Shown here piece by piece: positions 6,597 through 13,088 of a stretch of 14,487 bases of DNA. The DNA lies in NCBI GenBank assembly GCA_030705745.1, contig JAUZPT010000033.1, forward strand, positions 1 through 14,487, in the 5' to 3' direction. Both the position numbers and the translations under genes were made by a program. This stretch comes from Bacillota bacterium. GTDB taxonomy: Bacteria > Bacillota > Bacilli > Bacillales > Cytobacillaceae. The notes beneath the pieces were generated by a model that was given only the letters and a program-made list of their open reading frames with translations, ran no database searches and was not told the origin of the DNA. Position 1 is the first letter of the stretch; every line of letters starts with the position of its first letter.

Positions 6597-7438
6597 AAAA
6601 AATAATCGTCGAAAACTTAAAGTATAAATATCCTTTGACAGAATCATTGGCCCTCGATAACCTGTCGTTTGAGGTGGAGCAAGGCGAGTTTATTGGAATT
6701 ATCGGAGCGAATGCTTCTGGTAAATCAACCCTTTGCCAGTCGATTGTCGGACTCGTTCCTCATTTTTATAAAGGCGCTTACGGAGGAACCGTGATTGTGG
6801 ATGGATTGAAGGTGATGGATCATGCAGTATCCGATATTGCCTTGAAGGTGGGAATTGTTTTTCAAAATCCGTTTAATCAGGTGACGGGTTCGAAGCTGAC
6901 GGTGCTTGAAGAAATCGCTTTCGGCCTTGAGAATATCGGTGTGCCGCAAACCGAAATGCTGGAACGTATTGAGACTGTTCTCGAGTTATTAAATATCGCG
7001 CCTTACAGAGAGCGACATCCTTTTGATTTATCGGGCGGGCAAATGCAGCGAATGGCGATAGCGAGCATAATTGCCATGAAACCGAATATCATTGTACTGG
7101 ACGAGCCTACCTCACAGCTTGACCCTGAAGGCGCGGAGGAAGTGTTCCAGGCAATACACCGTTTGAGCGAACAAGGAATTACGGTGATTATGGTGGAGCA
7201 TAAGATGGAGAAAATCGCCCACTATTGCAATCGAGTGATGCTCCTTCAAAAGGGAAAAATGATCGATTTTGATACGCCTGAAAAAATTTTTTCGCGAGAC
7301 GATTTGGAGACTTATGGGGTGACGGCCCCTGTGTATACCCGCGTGTGCAAAGCGTTGGATCTGAAAATACCCGGTACAGACTATTATCCCGTCACGCTCG
7401 AACAGGCTTCCCGAGTGTTAGGAGGGAAAATCAAATGA
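6593..7438 (+). CDS. ECF transporter ATPase A1
   Basis: The product, 281 aa, has all canonical ABC motifs: Walker A GANASGKST (38-46), Q-loop Q91, signature LSGGQ (146-150), Walker B IIVLDEP (166-172, catalytic E171) and switch H203. The start is the ATG at 6593, which overlaps the EcfT stop and has GGAGG (6580-6584) eight bases upstream; upstream in-frame codons lie inside ecfT and are not needed. The C-terminal 60 residues are the short extra domain seen in ECF ATPases. Its stop overlaps the start of the second ATPase gene, so A1 and A2 should be made in step and form the heterodimer that drives the T subunit. Confidence 0.92.
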   Translation: MKKIIVENLKYKYPLTESLALDNLSFEVEQGEFIGIIGANASGKSTLCQSIVGLVPHFYKGAYGGTVIVDGLKVMDHAVSDIALKVGIVFQNPFNQVTGSKLTVLEEIAFGLENIGVPQTEMLERIETVLELLNIAPYRERHPFDLSGGQMQRMAIASIIAMKPNIIVLDEPTSQLDPEGAEEVFQAIHRLSEQGITVIMVEHKMEKIAHYCNRVMLLQKGKMIDFDTPEKIFSRDDLETYGVTAPVYTRVCKALDLKIPGTDYYPVTLEQASRVLGGKIK

Positions 7439-8235
7439 TAAAAATCTCCAACCTTTCCTACGCTTATACAAAAAACACCCCCATTTTTTCTGAAATTAAC
7501 TTGGAGTTCGATCGTCGCTCAACAGCCATTATTGGTCAGAATGGCGCCGGCAAGACAACGTTAGCCAAATTGCTGAAGGGTCTGCTCAAGCCGTTTGACG
7601 GGGAGATTATGATTGGACAATATAATGTTAAAACAGTTTCAGCCGCTGAACTATCGAAAGTAATTGGACTTGTTTTTCAAAATCCGAACGATCAAATTTT
7701 TAAAAGCAAGGTGCTCGATGAAGTAATGTTCGGTCCGCTTGCGATTAAAATGTCAGAAAGCGCAGCGAAGAAAAATGCGCTCGAAGCACTCGAATTGGTA
7801 GGCCTGCATGAGCAGCTGGAAACAAATCCGCATGATTTAAGTTTGTCGGAAAAAAAGCTGTTGTGCGTTGCTGCGGTTGTTGCGATGGATCCAGAGATCA
7901 TTGTGTTTGACGAACCGACGATTGGCCAGGACTATGCCGGAAAAGAGAAAATAAGAAACATCATCCAAGTGCTGAAAAAAAGGAACAAGCTCGTAATGAC
8001 CATCATTCATGACATGGATTTTGTCGCTGAGAATTTCGAACGTACTATCGTTATAAATGAAGGAATCGTAATCCTTGATGGCGATACACGTAAGGTATTT
8101 GCAGAAAGGGAGATCCTGAAACATGCTCATGTTGAGGATCCAAGCATAACGCAGTTGGGAAAAGTGCTCGGTTTTCAAGAAACGTTTTTGACAGTTGAGG
8201 AGTTTGTCCAAAGGTGGAAACAATCACAAAGGTAA
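7435..8235 (+). CDS. ECF transporter ATPase A2 with degenerate signature motif
   Basis: The product, 266 aa, has Walker A GQNGAGKT (34-41), Q-loop Q82, Walker B IIVFDEP (155-161, E160) and switch H192, all intact. The ABC signature, however, reads LSLSE (135-139) where LSGGQ is expected. In an A1/A2 heterodimer this would weaken the ATP site that uses the A2 signature with the A1 Walker A, leaving one main catalytic site. The start is the ATG at 7435 (AGGAGGG at 7420-7426, eight bases upstream), overlapping the A1 stop; a longer frame from 7345 only reads through the A1 gene. It is the last gene of the operon, followed by a terminator at 8259-8291. Confidence 0.9.
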   Translation: MIKISNLSYAYTKNTPIFSEINLEFDRRSTAIIGQNGAGKTTLAKLLKGLLKPFDGEIMIGQYNVKTVSAAELSKVIGLVFQNPNDQIFKSKVLDEVMFGPLAIKMSESAAKKNALEALELVGLHEQLETNPHDLSLSEKKLLCVAAVVAMDPEIIVFDEPTIGQDYAGKEKIRNIIQVLKKRNKLVMTIIHDMDFVAENFERTIVINEGIVILDGDTRKVFAEREILKHAHVEDPSITQLGKVLGFQETFLTVEEFVQRWKQSQR

Positions 8236-8258
8236 GTGTCCTTTGCATTTATAATGCT

Positions 8259-8291
8259 AAAAAGTGCCTTCACTCGATGTGGGCACTTTTT
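8259..8291 (+). terminator. Terminator of the phosphorylase-ECF operon
   Basis: AAAAAGTGCC (8259-8268) pairs with GGCACTTTTT (8282-8291), with a 13-base loop, 23 bases after the A2 stop. Confidence 0.87.
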
Positions 8292-8342
8292 CTGCGTTTG
8301 GCAAGGTGAAAAGAATTATACACAACGCGAAAGCTCATTTGT

Positions 8343-8368
8343 GTTTTTAACAGGCATTTATAGGGTAA
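8343..8368 (+). promoter_or_regulatory. Candidate sigma-B promoter of the GAF-STAS gene
   Basis: GTTTTT (8343-8348), 14 bases, then GGGTAA (8363-8368) fits the general-stress sigma-B pattern (GTTTAA, 12-15 bases, GGGWAW). It is 49 bases upstream of a gene whose product resembles the RsbR regulators of sigma-B. Short motifs of this kind can occur by chance. Confidence 0.45.
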
Positions 8369-8416
8369 AGTAAAGATTGTGAAAAAAATGAACCTTGAAA
8401 GGCTGAATATAAACGA

Positions 8417-9277
8417 ATGATCCAACATACATTTCCGAGTACCCGACTAAAAAAATACCGCAACTTTGATGAAGCGGCAGACAGCATACTTAGCTTGATG
8501 AGCCAGTTTATTGAAATCAATACATTATTCATAGCTAAAAATGATAAAAAAAAGAATGAGATTGTAAAGGTTTTAAATAACCATTATTCTCTTCTTGAAC
8601 AAGGGGATATTCTGCCTTTTGAAGAGACATTTTGCAAACTAAGCGTGGATCAGGGAGTAGATGTATTGTTGATCCCTGATATTAATAATAATGAGCTGAC
8701 TATGGATTTAGACGTAACAAAAAATCTCGGTGGAGGCTGTTTTATCGGGATTCCGATATTTTTTGAGAATGGGGATAATTATGGCACGATTTGCGGCCTT
8801 GATAATCGGTCGTTCGATTTTACGGAAAAGCATATTGAGTTGTTTGAAACGATGGCTTCGCTGCTCACATATGTGCTGGAGCTTGACTTGGCCCATAAGC
8901 AAATTAAAAATCTATCCGTTCCTGTCGTGCCAATTACAAAGGGGATTGCGACCATCCCTTTAATCGGAGATATAAATGAAGGCAGAGTGGAAAGAATCAT
9001 TAAAACCGCGCTGTTTAGCTGTAAAGAGATGTCATTGGAGTATTTGATTATAGACTTATCAGGCATTCTCCACATCGATAACTGGGGAAGTTCTTCATTG
9101 CTGAAAATTGTAAAAATGCTTCGCCTAATCGGAGTAACTCCGATTTTAACAGGGTTTAGTCCCGAAATGGCGATAAACGCAATTGAAATTAATGTCGATC
9201 TCAACAATGTTATCATTAAAGCAAATTTGGAAGAGGCACTATCTCATATAGGATTTAGACTGGAAAGAGTTATGTAA
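8417..9277 (+). CDS. GAF-STAS domain protein, RsbR-like
   Basis: The product, 286 aa, is soluble, with no signal peptide. Residues 15-155 look like a GAF sensor domain (FCKLSVDQG..., LLIPDI, FIGIPIFFENGDNYGTICGLD). Residues 167-280 are a STAS domain close to the C-terminal half of RsbR stressosome proteins (IPLIGDIN, YLIIDLSGILHIDN, LTGFSPEMA). In RsbRA the stressosome kinase RsbT phosphorylates T171 and T205; the aligned residues here appear to be E188 and N222, so it cannot be regulated in the same way at these sites. It may be a stressosome subunit locked in one state or a related signalling adaptor. The ATG at 8417 has only a distant GAAAGG upstream; a 10-codon frame (8388-8420) overlaps the start by ATGA. 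It is a single gene between terminators, with no kinase or phosphatase partner nearby. Confidence 0.82.
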   Translation: MIQHTFPSTRLKKYRNFDEAADSILSLMSQFIEINTLFIAKNDKKKNEIVKVLNNHYSLLEQGDILPFEETFCKLSVDQGVDVLLIPDINNNELTMDLDVTKNLGGGCFIGIPIFFENGDNYGTICGLDNRSFDFTEKHIELFETMASLLTYVLELDLAHKQIKNLSVPVVPITKGIATIPLIGDINEGRVERIIKTALFSCKEMSLEYLIIDLSGILHIDNWGSSSLLKIVKMLRLIGVTPILTGFSPEMAINAIEINVDLNNVIIKANLEEALSHIGFRLERVM

Positions 9278-9358
9278 GATGGGGCATCAAAAATGTATGA
9301 GATTGCTTACTTTAATTATCGAAGCGAATGTTTTACGGATAACGTGTGATTATACAGA

Positions 9359-9386
9359 AAAAGAATCTGCAAACGTAGATTCTTTT
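9359..9386. terminator. Bidirectional terminator between convergent genes
   Basis: AAAAGAATCT (9359-9368) pairs with AGATTCTTTT (9377-9386), and inner pairs extend it to 12 bp. A run of A on one side and T on the other lets it serve both the GAF-STAS gene (+) and the small minus-strand gene that ends at 9394. Confidence 0.75.
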
Positions 9387-9393
9387 CTTACGA

Positions 9394-9540
9394 TTAATCA
9401 TTTAATTTGATTTCGTACGGGTTTCCAGCAAGGTTCTTTCTCATTTCGTCGGTAATAACGAATGCGCTTTCAGTTGAAGTGTCGGTTAAATTATATTCAG
9501 CTTGCACGCTGCCATCGTAATGATTTGGTTTTCCTTCCAT
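9394..9540 (-). CDS. Small hypothetical protein, 48 aa
   Basis: The frame starts MEGKPNHYDGSVQAEYNLTD and ends EIKLND, with AAGAGGGA nine bases upstream of the ATG and a hairpin terminator eight bases after the stop. No other start lies upstream in frame. The peptide is hydrophilic and acidic, without a membrane segment, cysteine or known motif that I recognise. The combination of ribosome site, convincing amino acid content and correctly placed terminator makes it a likely real gene. Size and composition are reminiscent of small sporulation-associated Bacillus proteins, but that is only an impression. Confidence 0.6.
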   Translation of the reverse strand: MEGKPNHYDGSVQAEYNLTDTSTESAFVITDEMRKNLAGNPYEIKLND

Positions 9541-9903
9541 ATGTACATATCCCTCTTTTCTTCGAGTTACCTAAATTTTACTATTTAAATGCTCCGAAAA
9601 AAAGTTTTTTTTACATTTATGGAAAATACTATTCACCATTTTTTTCAGTGACTGAAATTAATTAATACTATATGACAAACTAGCGAGACATAGGGGTTAA
9701 ATAGCATTTAATCAAACGTTTGATTAATAAAAAATATTCGTTAGGATTGTAAAAGGTCCTTTAAAAAGAAAAAAATCGGAGAATATCCTTATCCATATCT
9801 AATAGAATGAAAAGATAACTCGTTTTAGATTCTCTCAATCTTAAAAGCTGTTGCTTTTTGTTAAAATAAAAGAAATTTCAAATCTATATTTAAGGAGAAT
9901 CAT
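9541..9903. other. Intergenic region holding palindrome copy 3, no further gene
   Basis: This AT-rich stretch lies between the divergent 48-aa gene and the vanZ-like gene and must contain both their promoters. I cannot name either with confidence. It contains the palindrome at 9708-9727. An open frame on the + strand reaching 9665 is antisense to the small gene and has no ribosome site. Confidence 0.5.
9708..9727. repeat. Perfect 20-bp palindrome, copy 3 of 3
   Basis: TTAATCAAACGTTTGATTAA, the same core as at 724-747 and 4160-4183. On the left two further bases also match those copies; on the right the sequence diverges (TAA instead of AAT). It is about 175 bp upstream of the vanZ-like gene. 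Confidence 0.75.
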
Positions 9904-10374
9904 ATGCTGGCACATCTTCATTTTAAAGGCAGGAAATTAGTGATGTTTATATGCATTATTGCATTTTTATTATATTTGTTTTATGCTGCGTTTCTTTTGT
10001 TTTTTAGTCCCTATCGACAGGCGGCACATGAAATGGGGCCCCGTTACAATCTTATACCGTTAAAGACGATTACCAATTATATTCGAGCATCCGACCATCT
10101 TGATTTCAAGATTTGGTTTACTAATCTAGCAGGAAATGTATTTGCCTTTATTCCGCTCGGTTTTTTTCTTCCTCTGCTCTTCAAACGTTTCAATTCCTTT
10201 TGGCGGACCAGTTTGTGGGTAGTTGCTACCACCGCAAGTGTTGAAATCATTCAATTTATTACCCATGTTGGCAGTTTTGATGTAGATGATATCATTTTAA
10301 ACGCAATTGGCGGTATCATCGGATATGTTCTCTTTAAAATTTTGTTTCGTATCCAGATATTTTGGGAAAAGTAA
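9904..10374 (+). CDS. VanZ-like family membrane protein
   Basis: The product, 156 aa, has four membrane segments at about residues 13-34, 75-93, 103-119 and 130-148. Family hallmarks are NLIPLKTI (49-56), NLAGNVFAFIPLGFFLP (74-90) and SVEIIQFITHVGSFDVDDIILNAIGG (112-137), where the acidic DVDD stretch starts the last segment. VanZ confers low-level teicoplanin resistance in enterococci; most chromosomal homologues like this one have no proven role. No vanA/vanH/vanX genes are nearby, so glycopeptide resistance should not be assumed. The ATG has AAGGAGA (9892-9898) five bases upstream, and a terminator follows, so it is monocistronic. Confidence 0.88.
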   Translation: MLAHLHFKGRKLVMFICIIAFLLYLFYAAFLLFFSPYRQAAHEMGPRYNLIPLKTITNYIRASDHLDFKIWFTNLAGNVFAFIPLGFFLPLLFKRFNSFWRTSLWVVATTASVEIIQFITHVGSFDVDDIILNAIGGIIGYVLFKILFRIQIFWEK

Positions 10375-10393
10375 CTCTGCCAAATAAAAAAAC

Positions 10394-10423
10394 AAGAAAG
10401 CTTTTTATAGAGGCTTTCTTTTT
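10394..10423 (+). terminator. Terminator after the vanZ-like gene
   Basis: AAGAAAGC (10394-10401) pairs with GCTTTCTT (10413-10420), followed by TTT; it lies 20 bases after the stop. Confidence 0.75.
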
Positions 10424-10470
10424 AAATTAAACCAGTTGAAAAGTAAAAAATATTTCGCAAAGCTAAATAA

Positions 10471-10499
10471 TTGATTCGTGACCTAAGAAGTAGTAATAT
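10471..10499 (+). promoter_or_regulatory. Probable sigma-A promoter of the azoreductase gene
   Basis: TTGATT (10471-10476), 17 bases, TAATAT (10494-10499). The start point would fall within the inverted repeat that begins at 10500, so a bound repressor would block the promoter. Confidence 0.65.
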
Positions 10500-10532
10500 T
10501 ATCTCGAATTAATAATATGTTAATTCGAGATA
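10500..10532. promoter_or_regulatory. Operator dyad of the azoreductase gene, MhqR-like
   Basis: TATCTCGAATTAA (10500-10512) and TTAATTCGAGATA (10520-10532) form perfect 13-bp arms around 7 bases. The outer ATCTCGAA/TTCGAGAT halves match the inverted repeat recognised by the quinone-sensing MarR-type repressor MhqR in B. subtilis, where it controls azoR2. Here the halves are further apart than in the B. subtilis consensus as I remember it (ATCTCGAATTCGAGAT). Position immediately after the -10 fits repression. A hairpin in the 5' leader is an alternative reading. Confidence 0.6.
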
Positions 10533-10600
10533 TATGCAAGAAAGACCATTTTCAGTAATGCATTTTACACAAAACTTCATGAAAAGGAAGGTACACAAAA

Positions 10601-11236
10601 ATGGCGAAAGTTTTATACATCACAGCACATCCCCATGATGAAGCTCATTCCTTCAGTATGGCAACAGGTAAAGCGTTTATCGAGGCTTACCAACAAGCAA
10701 ATGCAGGCGATGAAATCGTTCATATTGATTTATATAATGAAAAAATTCCTCAAATTGATGCGGACGTTTTTAGCGGATGGGGAAAACTTCAATCAGGCAA
10801 AGGATTTGAAGATCTCTCACCTGAAGAAAAAATAAAAGTGGGCCGTCTTTCTGAATTAGCGGATCAATTTGTGGAAGCGGACAAATATGTGTTTGTCACA
10901 CCTCTTTGGAATTTTTCATTCCCTCCAGTGATGAAAGCGTATTTAGATTCCATCTCTGTTGCTGGAAAAACATTTAAATACACGGAAAAAGGTCCGGTCG
11001 GTTTATTAACGGATAAAAAAGCGTTGCACATCCAGGCTCGTGGAGGTATTTATTCCGAAGGACCAGCAGCGGAAATGGAAATGGGACACCGTTACTTGAA
11101 CGTGTTAATGCAATTTTTCGGCGTTCCTTCTTTTGAAGGATTATTTGTGGAAGGACATGCAGCGATGCCTGATAAAGCACAGGAAATCAAAGAAAATGCC
11201 ATTGAAAGGGCAAAGGATTTAGCGCAAACGTTCTAA
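10601..11236 (+). CDS. azoR: FMN-dependent NADH:quinone oxidoreductase / azoreductase
   Basis: The product, 211 aa, is a flavodoxin-fold homodimer that reduces quinones and azo compounds by two electrons using NAD(P)H, protecting against quinone and electrophile stress. Visible family motifs are the N-terminal [16 protein letters not shown] (residues 4-19, FMN phosphate region), [17 protein letters not shown] (100-116), [16 protein letters not shown] (121-136) and the [10 protein letters not shown] loop (146-155). Length equals that of B. subtilis AzoR1/AzoR2. A purine-rich site (AAGGAAGG) lies nine bases before the ATG. The operator at 10500-10532 suggests induction by quinones or catechol-like compounds. 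A terminator follows. Confidence 0.92.
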   Translation: MAKVLYITAHPHDEAHSFSMATGKAFIEAYQQANAGDEIVHIDLYNEKIPQIDADVFSGWGKLQSGKGFEDLSPEEKIKVGRLSELADQFVEADKYVFVTPLWNFSFPPVMKAYLDSISVAGKTFKYTEKGPVGLLTDKKALHIQARGGIYSEGPAAEMEMGHRYLNVLMQFFGVPSFEGLFVEGHAAMPDKAQEIKENAIERAKDLAQTF

Positions 11237-11256
11237 GTCTAAATAAGTATAAACTT

Positions 11257-11297
11257 AAAAAGTGCTTGTTCCCATGAAGGGGAGCAGGCACTTTTTT
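11257..11297 (+). terminator. Terminator after the azoreductase gene
   Basis: A 17-bp stem with two G-T wobbles joins AAAAAGTGCTTGTTCCC (11257-11273) to the complementary run ending in GGCACTTTTT (11280-11296), around a 6-base loop. Confidence 0.88.
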
Positions 11298-11439
11298 GTT
11301 CGGGAACGAGTGAATATAAAAAATTCTGTATGGACTGGTTTATCATTTTTCTTCGTAATTTGGATAGCGCGGTATATATATTATACGAGTTCTTTGTTAT
11401 TCTTTTTGTAAAAGCAAATGGTTCACGAGGAGAATTGCG

Positions 11440-12558
11440 ATGGAAAATAAATACGAGTTAATCGTTGTTGGAGATAAGAGACATGATGGTCTATTTTATA
11501 CAGCGGTGAAGACAACGGGAATTTATTGTTTGCCTTCATGTACAGCGAGAAAGCCTGCACGTGAAAATGTAGAATTTTTTCAGGAAGCTTTGAATGCGGA
11601 AGCAGCAGGGTACCGACCTTGCAAACGGTGTTTTCCTAACGTCCTCGGTGTTCCATGGCATGATTTTAAGCATTTTATCGAGCTAGAGGCACCGTCTGAA
11701 TTCAGCTTTGAAGAATGTCTCGTGTATGTAAATCGCTCGGAAACAGAATGCCTTCATCAAGTAAAGGATGGAGAACTCGTGAAATTCGTTCAATTTGGCG
11801 ACGTAAATGTGCTTCTGAAAATTAGAAAAGAGTCGACTCGCCTTCGCATTGATTTTTTAAATGGCCACCCTCCCAAATGGGTACGGGCGCAGGCGGCAAA
11901 GTATGTTTTTGATTGGTTTGATTGGGGAACCGATATTCGGCCTTTTTACGAGTTGGCAGCCAATGATCCGATTTTGCAGGTGTTGGCAGAAAAGTATCGA
12001 GGGCTGCGAGTCATTAAAATCCATGATCCTTTCGAATGCCTTTGCTGGGCGGTGATGGGACAGCAAATCAATTTGAAATTTGCCTACACATTGAAAAAAA
12101 GGTTGGTCGAAGCGTATGGGGAGAAATTAGTTTATGAGGGAGAACCATTTTTTTTATTCCCTAAACCTTCGGTGATCGCCTCACTTCAACCAGAAGATTT
12201 AAAAAAGCTTCAATTTACATCAAGGAAAGCAGAATACATCATCGGAATTGCGCAGTTATTTGCGGAACAGCGGTTGAAAAAAGAAGAACTTGCTGCTGAA
12301 AAAGAATACGAGCCCTTGATGGAAAAGCTGATGTCAATTCGAGGTATCGGGCACTGGACTGCCGATTATACGATTATGAAATGCACAAACATCAACTGTG
12401 CATTTCCGCTAGCCGATGTAGGAATACATAATGCGTTAAAAGGAATTTTGGGGCTGTCGGATAAGCCGTCACTAGAAAAAATCAGACAGTTGGCTGAAGG
12501 ATGGAAAAACTGGGAAGCGTACGCGGCTTTTTATTTATGGAGGTGGCTGTATGACTGA
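11440..12558 (+). CDS. Ada metal-binding domain fused to AlkA-type 3-methyladenine DNA glycosylase
   Basis: The product, 372 aa, has two parts. Residues 1-70 are the Ada N-terminal zinc domain (GIYCLPSC...AAGYRPCKRC) with all four cysteines: C30, C34, C61 and C64. C30 aligns with Cys38 of E. coli Ada, which accepts methyl groups from DNA phosphotriesters. Residues about 80-372 are an AlkA-like N-domain plus helix-hairpin-helix glycosylase (HhH at 299-308, IRGIGHWTAD) with the likely catalytic D326 in PLADVGIH. The enzyme would excise alkylated bases such as 3-methyladenine. The AraC-type DNA-binding domain that normally follows the Ada zinc domain is absent, so it is unlikely to be a classical adaptive-response activator. 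GAGGAG lies seven bases before the ATG. Its 3' end overlaps the methyltransferase gene by 8 bases (ATGACTGA). Confidence 0.9.
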   Translation: MENKYELIVVGDKRHDGLFYTAVKTTGIYCLPSCTARKPARENVEFFQEALNAEAAGYRPCKRCFPNVLGVPWHDFKHFIELEAPSEFSFEECLVYVNRSETECLHQVKDGELVKFVQFGDVNVLLKIRKESTRLRIDFLNGHPPKWVRAQAAKYVFDWFDWGTDIRPFYELAANDPILQVLAEKYRGLRVIKIHDPFECLCWAVMGQQINLKFAYTLKKRLVEAYGEKLVYEGEPFFLFPKPSVIASLQPEDLKKLQFTSRKAEYIIGIAQLFAEQRLKKEELAAEKEYEPLMEKLMSIRGIGHWTADYTIMKCTNINCAFPLADVGIHNALKGILGLSDKPSLEKIRQLAEGWKNWEAYAAFYLWRWLYD

Positions 12559-13006
12559 GCGTTATGTGGATTATGTTGACACACCCATCGGGTATTTGGA
12601 GATCGTATGTACGGAGACCGCCGTCGTGTCAGCCATGTTTGTCGAAGGAAGAACAGAAGCGGTAACCTCACATTCATTTATGGAAAGTATCAAGCAACAG
12701 TTTGTTGAATATTTTAACGGAAGTAGAAAAGTATTTGACGCAGCCTTATTCTTTAACGGTACCGATTTTCAAAGACGAGTTTGGGATGAACTGACAAAAA
12801 TACCTTATGGCCATACCATATCTTACAAGGAACTGGCTGTGAAGGTGGGGAATGAACAGGCATCACGCGCCGTCGGCCATGCGAATGGGAAGAATATCAT
12901 CAGTATCATCGTTCCCTGCCATCGTGTCATTGGTTCAAACAATAGCCTCACCGGTTATGCAGGTGGACTGGAGCGAAAACAATGGCTTTTGGAGCATGAA
13001 AGGTAA
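12551..13006 (+). CDS. ogt: Methylated-DNA-[protein]-cysteine S-methyltransferase
   Basis: The product, 151 aa, is a suicide enzyme that moves the alkyl group from O6-methylguanine (and O4-methylthymine) in DNA to its own cysteine. The active site IVPCHRVIG carries C123; the DNA-binding segment FQRRVWDELTKIPYGHTISYKELA (73-96) and the SRAVGHANGKN arginine-finger region (105-115) are intact. The start at 12551 overlaps the stop of the Ada-AlkA gene, with GGAGGTGG four bases upstream, so the two repair proteins are translationally coupled. It corresponds to AdaB/Ogt of B. subtilis; which of the two it is closer to cannot be decided by eye. Confidence 0.93.
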   Translation: MTERYVDYVDTPIGYLEIVCTETAVVSAMFVEGRTEAVTSHSFMESIKQQFVEYFNGSRKVFDAALFFNGTDFQRRVWDELTKIPYGHTISYKELAVKVGNEQASRAVGHANGKNIISIIVPCHRVIGSNNSLTGYAGGLERKQWLLEHER

Positions 13007-13088
13007 ATATACTGATAGTTAATGAATACGAGATTTGGCTGGTTGCTTGCCAAAGGGAAGCACCAATCCACAAGAAAGGATTTTTTTA

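Noticed and set aside
9294..9350. 18-codon + strand frame after the GAF-STAS gene
   Set aside because: Too short, with no recognisable content; a G-rich stretch upstream is not enough to call it a gene.
9462..9665. 67-codon + strand frame
   Set aside because: It is antisense to the better supported 48-aa gene, without a ribosome site, and runs into AT-rich intergenic DNA.
9904..10374. Glycopeptide resistance determinant
   Set aside because: The VanZ-like protein has no van gene neighbours, and chromosomal homologues are common; resistance cannot be inferred.
11372..11386. Small dyad GTATA-5-TATAC upstream of the Ada-AlkA gene
   Set aside because: Five-base AT-rich arms are expected by chance in such sequence; no matching -35/-10 pair could be fixed.
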